Assembly: GCA_945876015.1 (NCBI GenBank)
Contig: CAMCNM010000054.1
Location: 1-9,825, forward strand
Direction of reading: 5' to 3'
DNA: 9,825 bases
Source: Gemmatimonas phototrophica
GTDB lineage: Bacteria > Gemmatimonadota > Gemmatimonadetes > Longimicrobiales > Gaopeijiaceae
The stretch's first letter is position 1. Each line of letters opens with the position of its first letter. The position numbers were made by a program, and so were the translations under genes. Below, piece after piece: positions 1 to 5,682 of this stretch. Below the pieces are notes generated by a model that was not told where the DNA came from, did not search any database, and was given only the letters and a program-made list of their open reading frames with translations.

Positions 1-603
1 CGCGAGGCCCGCCTCGAGGAGCTCCGGCGCGCCATCGGGATGGTCCCGCAGGAGCCCATGCTCTTTGCGGGTACCGTGCGTGATAATCTGCTCTACGGGC
101 ACGCAGACGCCTCGGAGCAGGAGATGATCGATGCGGCCAAGGCCGCGCACGCGCACGCGTTCATCGCGAGCTTTCCGTCGGGCTACGACCAGTTGGTCGG
201 AGAGCGGGGCGTGACGCTGTCGGCCGGTCAGCGCCAGCGCATCGCGATCGCGCGGGTGATGCTCAAGCGGCCGCGCCTCCTCATCCTCGACGAGGCCTCG
301 AGCAGCCTGGACGCGGAGAGCGAGCGGCTCGTGCAGGACGCGCTCGAGCGGCTCATGTCGCGCTGTACCACGCTCGTGATCGCGCACCGGCTCTCGACGG
401 TCATCCGGGCCGACCGGATTCTGGTGCTCGAGGACGGCGTCATCGAGGATCAGGGCACGCACTCGGAGCTGCTCGATCGGAGCGACGTGTACACGCGGCT
501 CTACCGCCGCCAGTTCGACGACGCGCTGGCCTCGCTGGATCCGCCGGTGGACAATTCGGGCGCATCCAGGCCGCGTGTCGAGACCGCGGCGGACGGGGAC
601 TGA
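1..603 (+). CDS. ABC exporter ATP-binding domain, C-terminal part (5'-partial)
   Basis: This is the last 200 residues of an ABC transporter of the exporter (MsbA/ABCB, type IV) class. It hydrolyses ATP on the cytoplasmic side to drive export of a substrate that cannot be named from this fragment. The reading frame is open from base 1, so the gene begins outside the window and the Walker A loop and membrane domain are missing. Visible in order are the Q-loop (VPQEPMLFAGTVRDN, about residues 15-29), the signature LSAGQRQR (73-80), Walker B LLILDEASSSLD ending the catalytic DE pair (about 97-98), and the H-loop in LVIAHRLST (His 129). The signature has Ala where LSGGQ is the consensus, a tolerated variant. 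About 45 residues after the H-loop are a normal exporter tail plus a polar end. A CorA gene follows 13 bases later, probably co-transcribed. The class is secure; the substrate is unknown. Confidence 0.93.
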   Translation, partial: REARLEELRRAIGMVPQEPMLFAGTVRDNLLYGHADASEQEMIDAAKAAHAHAFIASFPSGYDQLVGERGVTLSAGQRQRIAIARVMLKRPRLLILDEASSSLDAESERLVQDALERLMSRCTTLVIAHRLSTVIRADRILVLEDGVIEDQGTHSELLDRSDVYTRLYRRQFDDALASLDPPVDNSGASRPRVETAADGD

Positions 604-609
604 GGGGAG
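603..609 (+). promoter_or_regulatory. Ribosome binding site of the corA-like gene
   Basis: AGGGGAG lies 7 bases before the GTG at 617 and overlaps the last base of the upstream ABC gene's stop codon. It decides the CorA start: the longer frame from GTG 575 would overlap the ABC gene and has no comparable site. The arrangement suggests translational coupling. Confidence 0.7.
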
Positions 610-616
610 ACCGACG

Positions 617-1750
617 GTGGCGATCAACAGCGTGCTCGACCTGGTGCCCAAGCCGCTCAATCCCGTGCGGCGCCTCCGCGTGTTGGGCCGCTTCGTCCGG
701 AAGCAGTTCACCAAGCCGGGAACCGCCCCCGGAACGATCGTCCATACCGGCGTCCGCAAGGTCGAGAAGGTGCGGGTCAGCACGTTCGACTTCGACGAGA
801 TGACGTGCACGGAGCTCAAGGACGTCGAGGACATCGAATCGCTCTTCGATCTGCGCGACTCCCCGACGGTGACCTGGGTCAACATCGACGGGCTGCACGA
901 TACGGCACTGATCGAGAAGCTCGGCGTCCACTACGGCTTCCACCCACTGGTGCTCGAGGACGTGGTCCACGTCGGCCAGCGGCCCAAGCTCGAGGAACAC
1001 GAGGGCTACCTCTACATCGTCCTCTCTCAGCTCGAGTGGGAGGGCGACCAGCACATGGTGGTTGAGGATCAGGTCAGCCTGATCCTGGGCCCCAATTACG
1101 TGTTCAGCTTCCAGGAGCAGGCGGGCGACGACTTCGAGTCGGTGCGCGAGCGCATCCGGCAGGCAAAGGGAAAGGTGCGGAAGCAGAGCGCCGACTACCT
1201 CGCCTACATGCTGATCGACGCCACGGTGGACAACTACTTCGTGATCCTGGAGCGCCTGGGTGAGATCACGGAGCAGATCGAGCTGGAGCTCCTCGAGGAT
1301 CCGCTCCCGACCACGATCCAGCGCCTGCATCAGATCAAGCGCGAGCTGCTGGTCGTGCGGCGCGCGATCTGGCCGCTGCGGGACGTCCTGTCCGGGCTGA
1401 ACCGCGGCGATTCGCCGCTCATCTCGGAGTCCACCCGCGTCTACTTCAGGGACGTCCACGACCACGCGGTCCAGGTGCTGGACACGGCCGAGACGCTGCG
1501 CGACGTGGTGGGGGGCATGGTCGAAGTGTATCTCGCCCAGGTGAGCATCAAGACGAACGAGACGATGAAGGTGCTCACGATGATGGCGAGCGTCTTCATC
1601 CCGCTCACGTTCATCGTGGGCGTGTATGGGATGAACTTCGAGTTCATGCCCGAGCTGCACGCGAGCTGGGGCTATCCCGCCGTCTGGGCCGTGATGATCG
1701 GGGTGACGGCGGGGATCCTGCTCTGGTTCAGGCGCCAGCGCTGGTTGTAG
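617..1750 (+). CDS. corA: CorA-family magnesium/cobalt transport channel
   Basis: A 377-residue CorA-type divalent cation channel, which as a homopentamer in the inner membrane lets Mg2+ (or Co2+) enter the cell. The long N-terminal cytoplasmic domain (about 1-315) has the usual alpha/beta part (for example [20 protein letters not shown] near 105-124) and then long acidic and basic helices. Two C-terminal membrane helices lie at about 319-337 and 353-371. The family hallmark YGMN (337-340) ends the first helix, followed by the loop FEFMPEL, which matches the periplasmic selectivity loop. The length is close to the Thermotoga-type CorA (about 350 residues). I chose GTG 617 because AGGGGAG sits 7 bases upstream and the GTG at 575 would overlap the preceding gene. 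The gene sits between the ABC exporter (13-base gap) and a YecA-like gene (10-base gap), probably one operon. Mg versus Co preference cannot be read from sequence. Confidence 0.95.
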   Translation: MAINSVLDLVPKPLNPVRRLRVLGRFVRKQFTKPGTAPGTIVHTGVRKVEKVRVSTFDFDEMTCTELKDVEDIESLFDLRDSPTVTWVNIDGLHDTALIEKLGVHYGFHPLVLEDVVHVGQRPKLEEHEGYLYIVLSQLEWEGDQHMVVEDQVSLILGPNYVFSFQEQAGDDFESVRERIRQAKGKVRKQSADYLAYMLIDATVDNYFVILERLGEITEQIELELLEDPLPTTIQRLHQIKRELLVVRRAIWPLRDVLSGLNRGDSPLISESTRVYFRDVHDHAVQVLDTAETLRDVVGGMVEVYLAQVSIKTNETMKVLTMMASVFIPLTFIVGVYGMNFEFMPELHASWGYPAVWAVMIGVTAGILLWFRRQRWL

Positions 1751-1760
1751 GCGCCGGCTC

Positions 1761-2456
1761 GTGAGGCGACCGCCCCGACCTGCCGACCTGAAGGACCTCG
1801 AGTCCTTTCTCGACCGCCCGGACCACCCCGACGGCGCGCTGACGCTCGGCGAGACGCGGGGCTTTCTCTTCGCGGTCGCGTGTGCGCCCGAGCTGATCCG
1901 CCCGTCGGAATGGATCCCCGAGGTGTTCGGCGGGGAGTCTCCGGCCTTCGAGTCCGCGGAGGAAGCGGAGCGCGTCATCGGTGCGCTGATGTCGCTCTAC
2001 AACGAGGTCACCGGGCTTGCCCGGGCGAGCGCCGCGCGCCTTCCGGATGCATGCGCTCTACACCCGGATCCCCTCGCCAACCTCGGATCCGAAGCCCCGA
2101 TCGCCGCCTGGTCCCGCGGGTTCCGGGAAGGCCACGCCTGGCTCGACGAACTCTGGAACGCGCCGCTCCCCGGCGAGGTGGATCAGGAGCTGGGCGCCGT
2201 CCTCACTACCCGGTTGTTCTTCGGGCTTGGTGAGCGTGCCGAGTCCTTGATTGCCGAGATGATGCCCTCGATGTCCGCGCCCGAGGCCGCCGCTCTCATG
2301 CAGCGCGTATTCCCCGACGCCGTGGTGCAGTATGCCCGGCTGGGCCGTGTTCTGGAGGAGGCGAGCAAGGCACCGGCGCGGATGCCCGGACGGAACGAGC
2401 CGTGTCCGTGCGGGAGTGGCCGGAAGTTCAAGCAATGCTGCGGCGGTGCTGGCTGA
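1761..2456 (+). CDS. YecA/UPF0149 family protein with C-terminal SEC-C zinc motif
   Basis: A 231-residue soluble protein. The N-terminal two-thirds follow the UPF0149 pattern seen in YecA: an [18 protein letters not shown] segment (about 26-43), then [11 protein letters not shown] (48-58), and later [10 protein letters not shown] (115-124). The last 22 residues are a SEC-C motif, [18 protein letters not shown], with Cys 215, 217, 226 and 227 placed to bind one zinc. The same zinc tail occurs on SecA and on E. coli YecA, where it is linked to ribosome or translocase contact. The exact job of UPF0149 proteins is not settled, so I give no narrower function. The start is GTG 1761, 10 bases after the corA stop. 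There is no clear ribosome binding site, so translation may be coupled to corA. The region between the domains (about 130-205) is helical and less conserved. Family assignment is strong; role is uncertain. Confidence 0.88.
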   Translation: MRRPPRPADLKDLESFLDRPDHPDGALTLGETRGFLFAVACAPELIRPSEWIPEVFGGESPAFESAEEAERVIGALMSLYNEVTGLARASAARLPDACALHPDPLANLGSEAPIAAWSRGFREGHAWLDELWNAPLPGEVDQELGAVLTTRLFFGLGERAESLIAEMMPSMSAPEAAALMQRVFPDAVVQYARLGRVLEEASKAPARMPGRNEPCPCGSGRKFKQCCGGAG

Positions 2457-2538
2457 TCACCGCGTTGGACGGATTAGGCAAGCGGTAGGAAGTTGGATCC
2501 GGGACGTGGAAATACCGATGGAGCCCAGGAACGCATTG

Positions 2539-2555
2539 GCTCCGGGGGCCGGAGC
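2539..2555. repeat. Perfect 7-bp hairpin GCTCCGG-GGG-CCGGAGC
   Basis: The arms at 2539-2545 and 2549-2555 are exactly complementary, G+C rich, with a 3-base loop. It lies 83 bases past the yecA-like stop, between convergent transcription units, so a two-way transcription stop is possible. Neither side has a T tract, so it is not a standard intrinsic terminator. Confidence 0.45.
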
Positions 2556-2571
2556 GGATGCACGAGCTGTT

Positions 2572-2590
2572 CCGGGCGAGATGAGCCCGG
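2572..2590. repeat. Perfect 6-bp hairpin CCGGGC / GCCCGG
   Basis: The arms at 2572-2577 and 2585-2590 are exactly complementary with a 7-base loop. It is 16 bases from the hairpin at 2539-2555. As a pair they could act as a weak terminator between convergent genes, but no T run follows on either strand. Confidence 0.4.
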
Positions 2591-2618
2591 GCCGGGTTGT
2601 CGGGCGTGAGGGGGCCCG

Positions 2619-2978
2619 CGCCTTGCCGTACGTGGTCTGTGAGAAGCCGAGGCCGCCGTACTCGCGGGGAATCTTGATCCCGTAGCAGCCGAGCTCGGCC
2701 AGGCCCTGGAGCACCTCGTCGGGGACCCAGCAATCCCGGTCGATCGCGTCGCCGTCGATGTGGTCGCGCGCGAACGCCTCGACGCGGGCGAGCCATTCCT
2801 CGGCCCGGGCATCCTCGGAGGAATCGGCCTGGGGGGGTGGCCAGAGCGGGCCGAGGTCGAAGTCGCCGGAAAACAGTGCACCGGCGAAGCTGATGTTCTC
2901 CCACTCCTGCTCGCGCGCGCCTTCGGCAACGTCGCGCGCTTCCTGCTCGCTGGCGAGCTTGCCCTGCGCCTCGGCTAT
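2619..2978 (-). pseudogene. Acyl-CoA dehydrogenase (FadE-like), N-terminal remnant
   Basis: About 120 residues matching the beginning of a long FadE-like acyl-CoA dehydrogenase, the FAD enzyme that opens each beta-oxidation round by oxidising acyl-CoA to trans-2-enoyl-CoA. Recognisable in order are a charged N-terminus ending AREQEWENISFAGALFSG, then ARVEAFARDHIDGDAIDRD, PDEVLQGLAELGCYGIKIP and EYGGLGFSQTTYGKA, the family's conserved N-terminal helical domain. Homology stops abruptly at 2619. The middle beta domain, the FAD-binding part and the catalytic C-terminal domain are absent, whereas full members run to roughly 550-600 residues. At the expected start, GGAGGG (2985-2990) stands 6 bases before ATA (2978-2976), as if an ATG had mutated. 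The only nearby in-frame alternative is TTG at 3029, with no ribosome site. It lies 75 bases behind the patatin stop on the same strand. Truncation by deletion is my reading; a chimeric assembly is the alternative. Confidence 0.75.
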
Positions 2979-2984
2979 CGCCTG

Positions 2985-2990
2985 CCCTCC
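2985..2990 (-). promoter_or_regulatory. Orphaned ribosome binding site before the lost start codon
   Basis: Read on the minus strand, GGAGGG is followed after 6 bases by ATA GCC, exactly where the acyl-CoA dehydrogenase remnant should begin. A near-ideal site without a canonical start codon supports decay of that gene. Confidence 0.5.
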
Positions 2991-3052
2991 GGTTTTGGGT
3001 CCCGCTTCTGTTCCTACCCGTAATCGCAAGGGCGGTGCCCGCCGGAGGGCTG

Positions 3053-4276
3053 CTATTCGGCGGGATCCGCCTTGAGAAAAGCCTCGATCTCGTCGGCGCG
3101 CGCCGTGGCGTCCTTGTCGCCCAGGGCCATGAGCGCGCGGAGGTAGTCGGGCTGGAAGAGGATGAAGGAAAGGAGGTCGGGGCTGTCGGTCTCGAGGGTG
3201 CCGAGCCCGCGGGTCATGAAGCGGAAGGCGCGCGGGAGCCTTGCCTCGTAGTTGTAGGCCATCCGGCCCAGGTCGGCCGACGGGCGGAGGACGAGCAGGC
3301 TGAGCGGCCGGAGACCCTCCCGCTTCTCGTGCGGGACGTTCTTGAGGAGCGCGTTCAGGCGCGCGAGCTCCAGCGCGTCGTTGTCGAGCATGTCGAGGAA
3401 GATCGAGTTCATGACCACGCCGGCCACCTGGGCGGGCGGCGGATAGCCGATCACGTTGGGACTGTCTTCCTCCGCATAGGTCGCGGTGTGTCGCGTCGAG
3501 ACCGCGATGATGCGGCGCGCCCCCAGATGGAGCGTGGGCGAAATCGGCGCGGTGAGGCGCAAGCTTCCGTCGCCGTGCCATCCCCCCTCGAGTTGGACCG
3601 CCGGAAAGAAGAACGGGATGGCGGTCGAGGCCATCACGTGATCGACGGTCAACACCGCCTTCCGGGCGCGGCGCTGCGGCCGCTCCCAGGTTTCGATGTC
3701 CTTGCCCTGCACGAAGGTGACGGACTGGCCGGTGGTGTAGCTCGAGGTCGTGATCGCGGCGGCCTTGAGCCGACCCCTCGCGATGTTGAACGCGATCCCG
3801 GTCATCTCCCCGTCCACCGTGTGCAGATGGTCCTCGAGGTACGTGCGCAGAGGTTGCGCGTCCACCAGGCTGCGCACGTTCGAGCCCACCGTGTTGCCGC
3901 CCGACACCAGCTGCGTGCCCCAGCGCCACAGATTCATGGCGAGGGAGAGAGATCCCGCGCGGAACACGTCCTCCACCGTGAGGTTGCCCCATAGCTCGGT
4001 CAGCTCTTCGACCGCCTGGATGAAGCTGCCGTGATGCGACGCGATGTGGGCCGCGTTGATCGCGCCGGCGGAAACGCCCGTGACGTACGGCACCTGCAGA
4101 TCGGGAAACAGCCTCGCCACGCAGCGCAGGAAGCCGACCTGGTACGCCGCGCGCGCGCCGCCCCCTCCCATCGCGAACCCGAGATCCCCGGGGCCGTTGC
4201 TCGACGTAGCCCGAGGTGATGGCTCGAGCGGCGGGAGGCGAGGGGTCTGGAGGCGCGTCGGGTGTGATTTCGCCAT
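3053..4276 (-). CDS. Patatin-like phospholipase (serine acyl hydrolase)
   Basis: A 407-residue patatin-fold lipid acyl hydrolase, expected to cleave fatty acids from phospholipids or other acyl esters with a Ser-Asp dyad. The oxyanion loop is GGGGAR (37-42) in FAMGGGGARAAYQVGFL. The nucleophile elbow is GVSAG (67-71) with Ser 69. The family block ASTAIPFFFPAVQ is at 216-228. The likely catalytic Asp 236 is in HGDGSLR, where DGG or DGA is more usual, so Ser replaces the third residue. About 170 residues follow the catalytic block, a mostly helical C-terminal extension of unknown role. No signal peptide or membrane helix is seen; the first 30 residues are polar and Pro-rich, so a cytoplasmic or membrane-surface location is likely. 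The ATG at 4276 is 9 bases after the stop of the four-helix membrane protein, suggesting co-transcription and coupling, as no good ribosome site is visible. The substrate is not predictable. Confidence 0.92.
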   Translation of the reverse strand: MAKSHPTRLQTPRLPPLEPSPRATSSNGPGDLGFAMGGGGARAAYQVGFLRCVARLFPDLQVPYVTGVSAGAINAAHIASHHGSFIQAVEELTELWGNLTVEDVFRAGSLSLAMNLWRWGTQLVSGGNTVGSNVRSLVDAQPLRTYLEDHLHTVDGEMTGIAFNIARGRLKAAAITTSSYTTGQSVTFVQGKDIETWERPQRRARKAVLTVDHVMASTAIPFFFPAVQLEGGWHGDGSLRLTAPISPTLHLGARRIIAVSTRHTATYAEEDSPNVIGYPPPAQVAGVVMNSIFLDMLDNDALELARLNALLKNVPHEKREGLRPLSLLVLRPSADLGRMAYNYEARLPRAFRFMTRGLGTLETDSPDLLSFILFQPDYLRALMALGDKDATARADEIEAFLKADPAE

Positions 4277-4285
4277 CGGTCAGCG

Positions 4286-4681
4286 CTATCTCGCGGTCAT
4301 GGCGAAGGGCGACCGACCGATCGCCATGATGCCCATCACCATCAGCGCCAGAGCGACCAGCGTCGCGACGACGTGGGGGAGGTAGGTGCGCGCCGCCGGC
4401 TCACGCCGCCTCATGACCGAGGGTACCACGGTCACCACCACGGCGGCGAACACCATGGTGACGATGTGTCCGATGAGCGCTCCGGAGAACGGCCGACTCA
4501 ACAGCAGCGCCACGCCCACCACCACCTGGATGTGCGTGATAGCCGTGAACGTCCTCGCCAGACGGAACATGGTGCGGTCGTAGGGCCGGCGGGTGGCCGC
4601 GCCGAAGACCGCGTAGGCCAGGGTCAACAGGCCCGCCAGGAGGACCAGGTAGCGGAGGCCGGAGTGGGCGTAGAAGAACAT
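4286..4681 (-). CDS. Four-helix integral membrane protein of unknown function
   Basis: A 131-residue hydrophobic protein with four predicted membrane helices, at about 8-28, 44-63, 70-90 and 100-121. A short basic loop (RRPYDR) follows helix 1 and another (RRREP) follows helix 3. It opens with MFFYAHSGLRYLVLLAG. An N-terminal His-Ser-Gly-Leu-Arg start to a membrane helix is something I associate with small uncharacterised bacterial membrane proteins, but I cannot name a family with certainty. Histidines sit at or inside each helix (H6, H50, H72, H103), an arrangement compatible with haem or metal binding as in four-helix b-type cytochromes; this is inference. I start at ATG 4681 rather than the in-frame TTG at 4690. 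Neither has a strong ribosome site. The patatin gene follows after 9 bases, so the two are probably made together and may act on the same membrane. Confidence 0.8.
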   Translation of the reverse strand: MFFYAHSGLRYLVLLAGLLTLAYAVFGAATRRPYDRTMFRLARTFTAITHIQVVVGVALLLSRPFSGALIGHIVTMVFAAVVVTVVPSVMRRREPAARTYLPHVVATLVALALMVMGIMAIGRSPFAMTAR

Positions 4682-4682
4682 G

Positions 4683-4693
4683 GAGTTCAACTC
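4683..4693. repeat. Short palindrome GAGTT-C-AACTC at the membrane protein start
   Basis: Perfect 5-base arms around one central base, 1 base upstream of the chosen ATG (4681). It could be a small operator or mRNA hairpin near the start, but a match this short can arise by chance. Confidence 0.25.
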
Positions 4694-4703
4694 TGTGGGA
4701 GGG

Positions 4704-4719
4704 CCCGCGACGACGCGGG
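4704..4719. repeat. Perfect 6-bp hairpin CCCGCG-ACGA-CGCGGG
   Basis: Exactly complementary arms with a 4-base loop, in the 99-base gap between the exonuclease stop (4781) and the membrane protein start (4681). On the minus strand it lies 62 bases after the exonuclease stop and is followed by CCCTCCC, not by T residues. It may attenuate read-through or be structural; it is not a standard terminator. Confidence 0.4.
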
Positions 4720-4780
4720 GAGCGACGGGAAGGAACGGGCCGCGGGGGAGGGCGTCAAGGACGTGGAGATCAGGTTCGCC

Positions 4781-5611
4781 TCACTGCGGTGGCGCGGACC
4801 CTTCGGGCGCGACGGCCGGAGGCTCCGCCTCGTCGGGCGAGTGCGCGCGGAGAGCCGCGCGCACGACGTCGAGCACGGCCTTGTCGAGGTCGTTGGTCCC
4901 GAGCATCCAGGAGAGATAGTCCGGCTCTTGGGCGGCCACCTCGGCGAGCTTCCGGCCGCGGTGCTTCCCGCGACGGAAGACGCGCACGCCGTCCCCCGCG
5001 TCCTCGAACCACCGCTCCAGCTCCGTTTCGATCGGCAGGTACTCGTCGCAGTACTGGTGCAGGCCTACGAGATCCCGCGGCAGGTGCCCGTAGCGGGCGA
5101 GCTGCGCCGCGAGCACCGCGGCCGAGGTGCGGATGTCCCCGAGCGCGGAATGCGCTTCCGGATGCTCGCGCCCGAGGTAGAAGCGGGCTGCGGCGGACAG
5201 GTCGCGCTTCTCCTCGCGGTGGAAGATCGCCTGGATGTCGATGATACGGCGCCCCTCCAACTCGAACGGAACGCCCGTCCTCCGGAACTCGAAGACCAGC
5301 ATGGGCAGGTCGAAGCGGCGCACGTTGAAGCCGGCCAGATCGCATCCCTCGAGCAGCTCGGCGAGCGCGCGAGCGCGCTTCTCGAACGGGGTCTCGCTCG
5401 CCACGTCGGCGTCGGTGATGCCGTGCACCGCGGTCGCGCCGGCGGGAATGGGCATGCCCGGATTGAACCGTCGCACGGCTTCGAGCACGTCGCCCCGAGG
5501 GGTGAGCTTGATGATCGCAAGCTCGATGATCCGGTCGCGGGAGACGGAAAGTCCCGTCGTCTCCAGATCGAGGAAGACGAGCGGGCGGTCGAGCGTGAAG
5601 GGGAGGCGCAT
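4781..5611 (-). CDS. DnaQ-like DEDDh 3'-5' exonuclease with DUF3820-like C-terminal module
   Basis: A 276-residue protein with an N-terminal exonuclease fold of the DNA polymerase III epsilon (DnaQ) type. This fold removes nucleotides from 3' ends using two metal ions. All acidic and base residues of the DEDDh set are visible: Exo I FLDLETTGL (D15, E17), Exo II GFNVRRFDLPML (D101), and Exo III HSALGDIRTSA (H154, D159). A second module (about 205-252) reads RVFRRGKHRGRKLAEVAAQEPDYLSWML when its two halves are joined, resembling the small DUF3820 fold (GKH/GKY, G, then a YL.WM motif). The last 20 residues are a Pro/Ala-rich acidic tail. The start is ATG 5611; the open frame extends to 5860, but that part is Arg/Pro/Gly-rich noise and overlaps the divergent gene. 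It lacks the polymerase-binding tail of a true epsilon subunit, so it may be a stand-alone repair or RNA-trimming nuclease. Confidence 0.9.
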   Translation of the reverse strand: MRLPFTLDRPLVFLDLETTGLSVSRDRIIELAIIKLTPRGDVLEAVRRFNPGMPIPAGATAVHGITDADVASETPFEKRARALAELLEGCDLAGFNVRRFDLPMLVFEFRRTGVPFELEGRRIIDIQAIFHREEKRDLSAAARFYLGREHPEAHSALGDIRTSAAVLAAQLARYGHLPRDLVGLHQYCDEYLPIETELERWFEDAGDGVRVFRRGKHRGRKLAEVAAQEPDYLSWMLGTNDLDKAVLDVVRAALRAHSPDEAEPPAVAPEGSAPPQ

Positions 5612-5682
5612 GCCCCGAAAGATAGCCGAAGGCCCGCCTCCGGGGGATGCCGCAGTGCGTCCGTGGCTCCATCCTTCTCGCC
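5612..5682. promoter_or_regulatory. Divergent intergenic region, presumed promoters
   Basis: These 71 bases separate the divergent starts of the exonuclease (ATG 5611, minus) and the quinone oxidoreductase (ATG 5683, plus), so both promoters should lie here or just inside the genes. On the minus strand TATCTT (around 5620-5625) resembles a -10 box, but no convincing -35 box sits 16-18 bases away. On the plus strand I see no clear boxes. The location is an inference from gene order. Confidence 0.35.

Larger units (their letters stand above)
2457..2618. other. Spacer between convergent yecA-like gene and acyl-CoA dehydrogenase remnant
   Basis: No protein homology is recognisable here in any frame. 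The spacer begins right at the yecA-like stop codon. The palindrome TGATCA at 2454-2459 contains that TGA and also a TGA on the opposite strand, where the open frame of the acyl-CoA dehydrogenase remnant ends. Two perfect hairpins lie inside (annotated separately). The minus-strand frame stays open through this stretch, but its residues (rich in Pro, Ala, Ser and Arg) look like random high-G+C translation, not a continued enzyme. Confidence 0.6.

Noticed and set aside
575..616. GTG 575 as the corA start
   Set aside because: It overlaps the ABC gene by 29 bases without a ribosome site, while GTG 617 has AGGGGAG at 7 bases.
440..1978. Long minus-strand open frame (512 codons) opposite the corA-like gene
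   Set aside because: It is an antisense shadow of a clearly conserved CorA gene in G+C-rich DNA. Its residues are rich in His, Arg, Asp and Leu with no family match.
2457..2618. Possible continuation of the acyl-CoA dehydrogenase (SIGI... resembling the family's SIGVPQP block)
   Set aside because: The resemblance covers only a few residues, the spacing from YGKA is about 13 residues too long, and the glycine-rich FAD region does not follow. It was treated as chance.
2457..3992. A single 511-codon minus-strand gene covering patatin and the acyl-CoA dehydrogenase part
   Set aside because: Only the 3' third (2619-2978) carries homology. The part from about 3053 up to 3992 overlaps the real patatin in another frame and is noise.
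3035..3994. Plus-strand open frame (319 codons) opposite the patatin gene
   Set aside because: It is antisense to the conserved GGGGAR/GVSAG patatin. Its composition (Gly, Arg, Glu, Val) is typical of a codon-bias shadow.
4682..4780. Promoter TTGACG (minus strand, near 4750) for the membrane protein and patatin
   Set aside because: The -35 match is fair, but the hexamer 17 bases downstream (TTCCTT) is a poor -10 box, so it was not annotated.
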